A stretch of DNA of 18,326 bases from Dehalococcoidia bacterium. GTDB taxonomy: Bacteria; Chloroflexota; Dehalococcoidia; UBA3495. Below the pieces are notes generated by a model that was given only the letters and a program-made list of their open reading frames with translations, was not told where the DNA came from and did not search any database. The DNA lies in contig JASMCQ010000010.1 in assembly GCA_030753265.1 (NCBI GenBank), positions 1 through 18,326 of the forward strand, read 5' to 3'. This document shows, piece by piece, positions 1-6,084 of this stretch (positions within the stretch are counted from its first letter, which is position 1; each line of letters begins with the position of its first letter). The position numbers and the translations under genes are program-made.

Positions 1-1
1 G

Positions 2-556
2 GGACGGATTGGGCAGCGAGTGGCCGCCCGGCTGAAACCCTTCGATGTTCACACCTACTACTTCGATTCTCGACGATTGAGCACCGCCGAGGAGCAAGTT
101 CTTGGCGCCCGCTACTCCCAGTTTGATACCCTCGTCCGTTCGTGCGACGTGGTAAGTATCAATATCCCGCTCACCCCGGCGACTCAAGGGCTGTTCGACC
201 GTGACCGGCTTTATGGCATGAAGAAGGGAGCCCACTTGGTCAACACGGCTCGGGGCCGGATTGTCGACACGGATGCACTCGTAGAAGTGATGGAGAAAGA
301 CCATTTGGCCGGATATGCGGGTGACGTATGGTATCCCCAGCCGGCGCCGGCCGACCATCCGTGGCGGAAGATGCGAAATCACGCTATGACGCCCCATGTT
401 TCCGGAACCTCATTGGAGGCGCAAAAGCGCTATGCGGATGGAATCTACGACTGCCTGAAAAACTTCTTCGATGGGCAACCGATCGACCGGGACTGCCTCA
501 TCGTGGATGGCGGCAAGGTTACAAGCCCCAGCTACAGCTACGCCTATGCGGCCTAG
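2..556 (+). CDS. fdh: NAD-dependent formate dehydrogenase, 3' part (5' end outside window)
   Basis: C-terminal part of a D-2-hydroxyacid-dehydrogenase-fold enzyme that oxidises formate to CO2 with NAD+. The reading frame is open from base 2. The first residues, GRIGQRVAARLKPF, are the end of the Rossmann dinucleotide-binding loop, so the catalytic N-terminal half lies upstream and the GTG at 20 is internal. Downstream are NTARGRIVD (substrate-binding Arg), GYAGDVWYPQPAPADHPWR with the formate-dehydrogenase-specific Gln, and MTPHVSGT with the catalytic His. The PQPAPxDHPWR block separates NAD-dependent formate dehydrogenase from glycerate and phosphoglycerate dehydrogenases. The stop is TAG at 554-556. 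A hairpin follows at 566-592. The family assignment is very secure; the physiological role (formate disposal and NADH supply) is inferred. Confidence 0.93.
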   Translation, partial: GRIGQRVAARLKPFDVHTYYFDSRRLSTAEEQVLGARYSQFDTLVRSCDVVSINIPLTPATQGLFDRDRLYGMKKGAHLVNTARGRIVDTDALVEVMEKDHLAGYAGDVWYPQPAPADHPWRKMRNHAMTPHVSGTSLEAQKRYADGIYDCLKNFFDGQPIDRDCLIVDGGKVTSPSYSYAYAA

Positions 557-565
557 AACTCAGTT

Positions 566-592
566 GACTTGATTCCTACAGGAGGTCAAGTC
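566..592 (+). terminator. Stem-loop after formate dehydrogenase gene
   Basis: GACTTGA (566-572) pairs perfectly with TCAAGTC (586-592), starting 10 nt after the stop codon. The 13-nt loop can pair further through G-U pairs. No T-run follows, so it is a weak intrinsic terminator at best and may instead be an mRNA 3'-end stabiliser. Confidence 0.35.
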
Positions 593-606
593 GCGGGGTG
601 GAGCTA

Positions 607-639
607 CGAGGAATCTCATTGTTACGCTCAGGTTCCTCG
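607..639. repeat. REP/MITE-like palindrome, copy A
   Basis: A 33-nt imperfect palindrome with arms CGAGGAA (607-613) and TTCCTCG (633-639). It aligns without gaps to 3171-3203 at 26 of 33 positions. Where the stems differ, the fourth base pair changes G-C to A-T on both sides, so pairing is kept. It lies between the formate dehydrogenase gene and the radical SAM gene that converges on it. The sequence resembles a GAATCTC/GAGATTC intergenic repeat that I recall from many environmental bacterial genomes; that comparison is from memory. Confidence 0.6.
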
Positions 640-699
640 CTCCGTTCGCAATGCCAACTCCTAGCAATGAGTTCGGCTGGGTAGTCGTACGCCGGGGGT

Positions 700-721
700 A
701 AAAAAACCGAGGACTTCGGCT
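700..721 (-). terminator. Intrinsic terminator of radical SAM gene
   Basis: Read on the minus strand, AGCCGA, a 5-nt loop AGTCC and TCGGTT form a 6-bp stem with one G-U pair, followed by a run of seven T (plus-strand A at 700-706). It begins at the stop codon of the radical SAM gene, the usual position for a Rho-independent terminator. The stem is short but the T-run is strong. Confidence 0.6.
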
Positions 722-1833
722 CAGCGCTCCGTTGTTTGGGCGGCGTGGGATTCCGCTTCGCCGGGCTGGAAGACGCAGTAAGGCTCGGCCGCCAGGGGAT
801 CGCCGGTCGTGGCGTAGGCCCGCGCCCGGCACCCGCCGCAGATCACGTTGAAAGGGCAGCGGCCACACTTGCCTTGCAGCGCGGAAGGGTCTCTCAGGGA
901 ACGGAAGAGTGGGGAGTCGCGGTATCGGCTCACCACCGAATCGCGCCGCACGTTGCCGGCCGAGATGGGCAGAAAGCCGCTGGGGCATACCTCGCCCCGG
1001 TGAGAGATGAACAGGATACCTTTACCGTCGTTGCTGGGCACGCCCCGGTACAACTCGCGCACCTGGTCCGGAGATAGTCCGTCCAAGCCTCGACCCTCGC
1101 TCGCCAGGCGCTTTAGCACCTGTACTCGCCTAAAGTGCTGCCCCAGGGTCGTCTTGAGCGAGAACGGCACCTGTTCCGCGAGACCGCAGAGCCAGCCGAA
1201 GACACGTTCGTGTTCTTCCGGTGAGATGGTGTCCTCGGCGGCGGCACGCCCCGTGGGTACGAGAAAGAACAGGTCCCATAGCATCGCTCCCGACGACGCC
1301 ACCAACTCCGCGATGGCCGGAAGGTCTTCCACGGTCTGACGGGTCACGGTGGTGTTGACCTGGAAGGCCATTCCCGCGGCCCGCGCGTTCGACATCGCCT
1401 TCCGGGTCAGATTAAAAGAGCCCTCCACGCCTCGAAAGCTGTCGTGGGCGGCGGCGGCCGAGCCGTCCAGGCTCAACGAGAGGCGGGACACGCCCAGGTC
1501 CTTCAGCCGTTGGAACCGCTGGCGAGTGGCCAAAGCGGTCGCGGCGGGGGCGACGGACATGGTGAGTCCCAGGCCGATACCGTGTTCCACCAGGTCAAAA
1601 AGGTCCCTTCTCATGAACGGGTCGCCACCCGAAAGGACCACGATCGGCGCATGGTCGAATGAGGTCAGATCCTCCAGTACCCGGATACACTCCGATGCGG
1701 ACAGTTCCAGTGGGCTGCGCTTGGGTTGCGCCAGGGCCCGGCAATGGCGGCACGCCAAGGCGCAGGCCAGGGTCATTTCCCAAAAAACGACTACCGGGTC
1801 CCGGTCGATGTTCACCCGCCGGGGATCCAACAT
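721..1833 (-). CDS. Radical SAM/SPASM domain protein (AhbD/NirJ-like, TIGR04053-type)
   Basis: About 370 residues. The radical SAM cluster motif C24-x3-C28-x2-C31 (MTLACALACRHC) is followed by SGGDP, the usual SAM-contacting GGEP-like loop, at the second strand. The C-terminus is a SPASM domain with GEVCPSGFLP, C323-x2-C326-x5-C332-x2-C335 and C353, enough for auxiliary [4Fe-4S] clusters. Family members act on peptides or tetrapyrroles (PqqE, AhbD, NirJ); the closest match I recall is the uncharacterised TIGR04053 group. The substrate cannot be read from the sequence, and no precursor peptide gene is visible nearby. I chose the ATG at 1833 because GGAG lies 6 nt upstream; a TTG at 1863 would add 10 residues. 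It is divergent from the Fe-S gene at 2107. A terminator sits at its stop codon. Confidence 0.88.
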   Translation of the reverse strand: MLDPRRVNIDRDPVVVFWEMTLACALACRHCRALAQPKRSPLELSASECIRVLEDLTSFDHAPIVVLSGGDPFMRRDLFDLVEHGIGLGLTMSVAPAATALATRQRFQRLKDLGVSRLSLSLDGSAAAAHDSFRGVEGSFNLTRKAMSNARAAGMAFQVNTTVTRQTVEDLPAIAELVASSGAMLWDLFFLVPTGRAAAEDTISPEEHERVFGWLCGLAEQVPFSLKTTLGQHFRRVQVLKRLASEGRGLDGLSPDQVRELYRGVPSNDGKGILFISHRGEVCPSGFLPISAGNVRRDSVVSRYRDSPLFRSLRDPSALQGKCGRCPFNVICGGCRARAYATTGDPLAAEPYCVFQPGEAESHAAQTTER

Positions 1834-1999
1834 GGTCCGCTCCAAACCGTGGGGCAGCGTCAAGAATTAGCCTCTCGTACAGCTCGTATAGCCAGATCAA
1901 GTTCGCGGGGAAGCTTGGCTCCAATAACCGTTTCCCTTGCCGCGCCTGAGAATATTCGAGGGCGCCGGCGCAGGGTGATCGCCTACGGTCAACACAATT

Positions 2000-2030
2000 A
2001 TTATATCCAGACACAGCAAACGGAAGTCAA
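2000..2030 (-). promoter_or_regulatory. Candidate sigma-70 promoter for radical SAM gene
   Basis: On the minus strand, TTGACT (2030-2025) is followed after 19 nt by a perfect TATAAT (2005-2000). The spacer is at the long end of the usual range. Transcription would start near 1993, leaving a leader of about 160 nt. Confidence 0.35.
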
Positions 2031-2106
2031 CCCCGCTCCCGGCAGCGGAACTGTGGTACGATCTTGCCGTGACCTCGGGATGATCTTCCTTGAGTCGGAG
2101 GGCAAT

Positions 2107-2937
2107 GTGACTGCTGCAAGAATAACCGCTCCGGACGAAACTCTGGTGGCCCAACTGCGGGAGAAGGCAATCTCGTTGGGGGCGAGCTACTTCGGCGTCG
2201 CCGACCTGACCCCGGCAAAGACGTTCGTAACCGACCAGGGAGGCGACTTCCTCTCCGAATACCCCGTGGCGATCTCCCTGGGAGTAGCGCTGGTTGACGG
2301 CGTGGTGGACCAGCTATACCAACACCATAACAATATCGTCGCTCGCACCTACCAGCACCACATTTACTCCGCGGTAGGCGGGCACCTGGACCGGATGGCC
2401 GAAGGGTTGGCTTTCACTCTTGAGGGGAGTGGCTACCGGGCTATTCCGGTACCTTCAAGCGGATATTACGATGACGTGCGGAGAAGAGGCCTCATTTCCC
2501 ACAAATTGGTCGCCAATTTTGCGGGGCACGGATGGATCGGTAAGAACTGCCTGCTCATCACGAAAGCCCATGGGCCGCGGGTCCGGTGGGTCACCATACT
2601 CACTGATGCCCCGCTTAAATACGCCGGTGGCGCGCCGGCCATCGTGGACCGCTGCAAGAATTGCAACCTATGCGTCGACCTCTGCCCGGTGCAAGCGTTC
2701 ACCGGCATCAAGTTCAACCCCGAAGACCCGGTGGAGGTCCGCTTCGACACGCGGAAGTGCCAGCAGTATCTGCGGAGGCGGGAGAAGACCCATGGCGCGA
2801 GCGTGTGCGGCATCTGCGTCCACGTCTGCCCCCACGGCTGGAGCATGAAGCGGAAAAAGAACGCCCGGCAGACTACCGCCAAGTTATTGCACGAGAGGCT
2901 TGACGGAATGGTAAACGCCACACCGGACGGCACCTAG
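2107..2937 (+). CDS. QueG-like double [4Fe-4S] cluster protein (COG1600-type, short)
   Basis: 276 residues. GHGWIGKNCLLI (140-151) matches the GWIGK signature of epoxyqueuosine reductase QueG, and the Fe-S module follows: C183-x2-C186-x2-C189-x3-C193-P, then C218 and C234-x2-C237-x3-C241-P. QueG and reductive dehalogenases share this corrinoid-plus-two-cluster design. QueG is usually near 380 residues with a C-terminal HEAT-like region that is missing here, so a true tRNA-queuosine role is doubtful; a QueG/dehalogenase-related reductase is safer. The frame is open far upstream, but the GTG at 2107 has GGAGGG at 2097-2102, while the in-frame ATG at 2080 has no ribosome site. Lys/Arg-rich end. 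Divergent from the radical SAM gene, which also needs Fe-S clusters. Confidence 0.82.
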   Translation: MTAARITAPDETLVAQLREKAISLGASYFGVADLTPAKTFVTDQGGDFLSEYPVAISLGVALVDGVVDQLYQHHNNIVARTYQHHIYSAVGGHLDRMAEGLAFTLEGSGYRAIPVPSSGYYDDVRRRGLISHKLVANFAGHGWIGKNCLLITKAHGPRVRWVTILTDAPLKYAGGAPAIVDRCKNCNLCVDLCPVQAFTGIKFNPEDPVEVRFDTRKCQQYLRRREKTHGASVCGICVHVCPHGWSMKRKKNARQTTAKLLHERLDGMVNATPDGT

Positions 2938-2994
2938 CGCCTGGTTTCGGAAATAACCTTTAGGGTCATCTAGGGTCATCCGTTTGTCTTGAGC

Positions 2995-3037
2995 TGAGCT
3001 TGTCGAACGGCTTAGGAATGGTGGTTCGACAAGCCCA
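2995..3037. repeat. REP-like palindrome (GCTTGTCGAAC type)
   Basis: TGAGCTTGTCGAAC (2995-3008) faces GTTCGACAAGCCCA (3024-3037): 14-nt arms with one mismatch and a 15-nt loop. The core CTGAGCTTGTCGAAC resembles an intergenic repeat I recall from many bacterial genomes (TTCGACAAGCTCAG and its complement). No second copy occurs in this window. Confidence 0.55.
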
Positions 3038-3153
3038 CCACATTCGGTGCGGGCAACGCCAATTACCGAAAAGAAGCCCTGGTGCTCAGTAAGCTTGGTT
3101 CTTGCAAGATGTCATTCTTGTATATTGACCCCTGGAGACGAGGCAAGACCGTT

Positions 3154-3225
3154 GTCATTCTAGACTGAAGCGAAGAATCTCGGCGTTACGCTGAGATTCT
3201 TCGTCGCACCGCTCCTCTGAATGAC
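3154..3225. repeat. REP/MITE-like palindrome, copy B, with outer arms
   Basis: The inner hairpin, CGAAGAATCTCGGC (3171-3184) and GCTGAGATTCTTCG (3190-3203), pairs over 14 bp with one G-U and a 5-nt loop. The outer arms GTCATTC (3154-3160) and GAATGAC (3219-3225) are perfect inverted repeats, making a nested 72-nt element. The inner 33 nt align with copy A at 607-639. The layout looks like a non-autonomous palindromic element; no transposase or target duplication is seen. Confidence 0.6.
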
Positions 3226-3240
3226 GAGTCTCAGCCAGAA

Positions 3241-3255
3241 TGATAGTTATTATCA
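3241..3255. promoter_or_regulatory. Fur/PerR-family operator-like 7-1-7 inverted repeat
   Basis: TGATAGTTATTATCA matches the Bacillus Fur 7-1-7 consensus TGATAATNATTATCA at every defined position except one. It lies about 160 nt upstream of the extended -10 at 3414, far for direct repression of that promoter. The AT-rich core stands out in GC-rich surroundings. It could instead serve an unseen small RNA, or be chance. Confidence 0.4.
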
Positions 3256-3413
3256 TTAAGTTGGCTGAGCACTTGTCGCCTGCGGGTCCTGCTTCCGGGG
3301 CCATCGCCTCTGCTGCGGGCGGCCGCCGGGTTCATCTTCGGTTTCCCGGGTTCCCAGCGCCGATCCGGGAAGGCGCTCTACCGGCGATAAGAGGCTCCCC
3401 CGATAGCGGCCCG

Positions 3414-3422
3414 TGGTAGAAT
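3414..3422 (+). promoter_or_regulatory. Extended -10 promoter for amidohydrolase gene
   Basis: TGGTAGAAT contains the TGN extension and a TAGAAT hexamer (5 of 6 to TATAAT). No -35 is recognisable, which extended -10 promoters tolerate. A start near 3429 would give a leader of about 34 nt with the ribosome site inside it. Confidence 0.45.
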
Positions 3423-3462
3423 GCTGGCGCGATTCAGCTTTAGAGGGAGGCCATGAGGGGCT

Positions 3463-4305
3463 ATGCCGAAGATTATTTGCTGGATGATGCAGATCTTTAC
3501 CCCAGAGACCCTCAACGGATTCTACGGGTACCCCAAGCTCAATCCAGTGGGGTTGAGCTACCAGAAAATATTCAAAGTCGATTTCAAGCCGCGCCCCCTG
3601 GAGGACACAGTCCGGGAGCTGCGCGAAGCCAACATGCTGGTCGCGGTCCCGGCCCTGGACAACGACGTTCTTTACGGGACGTCCACCCCCGCCTCCTGGG
3701 TCCGCGACCTGGTAGCGGAGTACCCAGACGTGTTCATCGGGTTTTCAGGGGCTGACCCGAACAAAGGGTATGACGCGGTCAAGGACTTGGAACGGGACGT
3801 TAAGGAGTACGATTTCCGGGCCCTGTACCTTCAACCCATGGAATCCGGCGTGCCCATCGATGACCGGAGGCACTATCCCCTTTACACCAGGGCCTGCGAC
3901 CTGGACATTCCCGTCTTCGTTGCCTGTTCCGTCCACTATAACAACCGCGTCCCTTTGGACGTGCAGAGCCCCTACCGGGTGGACCAGGTGGCCGTCGATT
4001 TTCCCGACTTAAAGATCGTCCTGCGTCACGCCCTTTTCCCTTGGATCTGGGAGATCGCTGCCGTGATGATGCGTCACCCCAACATGTATATGGAGATCTC
4101 CAGCTTCCGGCACAAGTACATTCACCCGGAGTGGATCCGGTACATCGACTCCATGTTCCCAGATCGCACGGTATACGGGCTTGGCCACCCCTTCAGCACT
4201 CCGAAGCAAAATATCGAGGAGTTCGGCGAGGTTCCCCTGAAACCTGAGACCAAGAACAAGATTCTCTACGAAACGTCACCCAAGCTCTTGAGGTTTGAGA
4301 GCTAG
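3463..4305 (+). CDS. Amidohydrolase-2-like TIM-barrel protein with degenerate metal site
   Basis: 280 residues resembling PF04909 (ACMSD/metal-dependent hydrolase): FRALYLQP with HYPLYTRACDLDIPVFV, then DFPDLKIVLRHALFPW, HPNMYMEISSF and a C-terminal VYGLGHPFS block. Only H189 of the usual metal ligands is in place. The N-terminal HxH is absent (MPKIICWMMQ), the strand-5 His aligns with Ala154 in VFVACSVH, and the catalytic Asp of the normal GSDYP block is missing in GLGHP. H158 and H242 lie near the lost positions and might substitute. An in-frame TGA at 3454-3456 fixes the start at or after the ATG at 3463. AGGGAGG (3444-3450) is 12 nt upstream and GAGGGG (3455-3460) is closer. It may be a redesigned enzyme (decarboxylase or hydratase-like) or a non-catalytic relative. 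The fold is fairly sure, the function unknown. Confidence 0.78.
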   Translation: MPKIICWMMQIFTPETLNGFYGYPKLNPVGLSYQKIFKVDFKPRPLEDTVRELREANMLVAVPALDNDVLYGTSTPASWVRDLVAEYPDVFIGFSGADPNKGYDAVKDLERDVKEYDFRALYLQPMESGVPIDDRRHYPLYTRACDLDIPVFVACSVHYNNRVPLDVQSPYRVDQVAVDFPDLKIVLRHALFPWIWEIAAVMMRHPNMYMEISSFRHKYIHPEWIRYIDSMFPDRTVYGLGHPFSTPKQNIEEFGEVPLKPETKNKILYETSPKLLRFES

Positions 4306-4308
4306 CGC

Positions 4309-5431
4309 TCAGGGCATCAAGAAGGCCCGGGTGATGGCGGTCTCCTCCCCCTTGCCGGCCCACTCCGCTTGCTCGAAGGCCTGGTGTATCTGCTCCAGCG
4401 GGAACATGTGGGACATCACTTTTGTGAGCGGATACTTGTCTTTGGTGCGGTTGAGGAAGTCCAGCGCCACGGGAAGGATGTAGGGATCGTAGTGGGCCGT
4501 GGGTATGATTCTGGTGGAGCCCCACAATATCTTGGATATATCCAGGGTAACGTTACTGCCGGTCGAGATGTTGCCGGTCTCCACGAAGGTGCCGCCCGGT
4601 CTCAGCATATCCAGGCCTTCCGGAACCAGGTGAGGGAATCCCACCACCTCCAGAACCACGTCGGCGCCTCGCCCATTCGTCAACTCTTTGACCCGCTGGA
4701 CACGTGATTCCGGAGTAGTGTGTTCGTTGATATCCACCGTGCTATCCGCGCCGCATTGCACGGCCAACTCCAGACGGTTGGAGATGCCGTCTATGGCGAT
4801 GACGTGGGAGGCGCCCATGTCTATGGCGGCCGCGGCGCCCGCCATAGATACCCAAGCCGCCCGCACCCTGAATAACCACGGTGTCGCCCATGCGAACGCC
4901 GGCCTGGTTGAGTCCATATATCACTTGGGGCACCGCACAGTTGGCCGACGTTACCGCTTCATCAGAAAGGTTATCGGGGACCTTGAACACGAAGTGTCCC
5001 GGGTGGAGGTAGAAGTACTCGGCAAAGCCTCCACTGCAATACGGGTACTCCTCGATGGAAGCCCGAAAACGGAAACGGTCCGGGCAGTGGTTCAACTCGC
5101 CCCTCAGGCACACATAGCAGCGCCGGCAAGGGAAGAAATAGGTGTAGGCAACCCTATCCCCTTCTCGCAAAGGCCGGCCTAGCGAGTCCGTGGTGATGTC
5201 CCGTCCCAACGTGTGCACCACGCCGGTCATCTCGTGGCCGATGATCGCCGGCCCGGGACATCCCTTGAATTCGGGCTTCATCTGCCCACGCCAGTAATGG
5301 AGGTCGGAGCCACAGATGCCCGCGGCGGTAACCCGGATGAGAATTCCGCCCGGCTCAACGGCCGGCGTCGGCAGTTCGACCATCTCGAAATGGTGTGGTC
5401 CAACGAAGGCCGCCGCTCTTCCCATCGGCAT
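4309..5431 (-). pseudogene. Zinc-dependent alcohol dehydrogenase (MDR), split by a +1 frameshift
   Basis: A medium-chain zinc dehydrogenase of about 373 residues in two frames. The 5' piece (5431 to 4742) has catalytic zinc ligands C40 and H66-E67, the structural-zinc set C101-x2-C104-x2-C107-x7-C115, and ends after the Rossmann motif GAGGLGIY. The 3' piece (end 4309) resumes with GAAAAIDMGASHVIAIDG and runs through the normal C-terminus. Removing one of the two C at 4842-4843 joins the frames as GIYAGAAAAIDMG, so one extra base explains the break. Either the gene is newly inactivated or this is a consensus error. The start is well fixed: AGGAGG (5445-5440) is 8 nt before the ATG. The substrate is unknown (sorbitol/threonine/alcohol dehydrogenase-like). 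It is divergent from the molybdenum hydroxylase, which could oxidise an aldehyde product. Confidence 0.88.
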
Positions 5432-6084
5432 GTGGGGCACCTCCTGTTGTTTGATTCGTCCCCAGATACCGTGGCCCTCCGACCGGAACGTATCGGTGAA
5501 GGCGCGCCGTGGGCGATCTGAAAGGGAATTCATTCTTGCCAAGTGCGGGCCAAGGTGACCGGCAGGATCTACAGTCACCGATACTTTCGGCCCCACTCGC
5601 ATCCCCAATTGTACCCGAGAGCGTACTTAAATTCCCGTGCGCTCCAGCAGCGCGAAGGGCAGTACATTGCTTGATTCCCGAATTGGAATACTGACCAAGC
5701 ATGCTTTGGCGAACATCCCATGGGCAACCCCTGTAACGGGGTGATCCCCGTCAGTTTCCCTTATTAAGGGGGTTTTGGGTCACACGCAAAATATAAGTTG
5801 TTTGAAACCTGTTTCCGCTGTTGACCTCTTGGCGAAGATGGAATCCTCCAGGAGGCGCCTCGGAGATGCGTTTCCCGCAAGACCGGTAGCCCAAGTTCAT
5901 CGGCCCAAACCGGCTCCGGGCCGGCAACGCCAACCCAGCCCCACCGGCCGAACTGGCTTTCGCTTGATTGTGCTTGGGTTGTGCGACGCTGTGCTGGTGA
6001 GATAGCATCCGATGACGGGCGGCGAGCGGGTCAAATTCCGGCCGGTCCATCACCGCTATCTAAACGGCGCGGAGGCTTCTCAGC
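5432..6084. other. Divergent intergenic region, no convincing gene
   Basis: About 650 bp between the divergent alcohol dehydrogenase and molybdenum hydroxylase genes. Short open frames on both strands have no ribosome site or recognisable domain. The stretch holds a perfect small hairpin ACGGGG-TGAT-CCCCGT (5736-5751), a shorter CCCTT-ATT-AAGGG (5758-5770), and ATTCC-N6-GGAAT at 5674-5689. I found no convincing -35/-10 pair for either gene. Confidence 0.5.

Larger units (their letters stand above)
2938..3462. other. Gene-free stretch with repeats and a possible operator
   Basis: No credible gene. It holds a perfect tandem 10-mer TAGGGTCATC (2961-2980), two palindromic REP-like elements, a Fur/PerR-like operator and an extended -10 promoter close to the next gene; these are listed separately. 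The GC-rich part at 3280-3400 shows nothing I can name. Confidence 0.6.

Noticed and set aside
1834..2014. Coding potential in the divergent radical SAM / QueG-like region (frames on both strands)
   Set aside because: Start-site evidence at 1833 and 2107 leaves this as leader and promoter DNA; the frames show no domain.
2961..2980. Tandem TAGGGTCATC repeat
   Set aside because: Only two units, no pattern with nearby signals; recorded but too little to interpret.
3453..3755. ATG at 3453 opening a different 100-codon frame, well placed for the AGGGAGG site
   Set aside because: The protein has no family resemblance while the 3463 frame is clearly the amidohydrolase; spacing of 2 nt is also too short.
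5751..6053. Minus-strand 100-codon frame and an opposing 76-codon frame
   Set aside because: No ribosome site, no recognisable motif, and overlapping hairpins; treated as non-coding.
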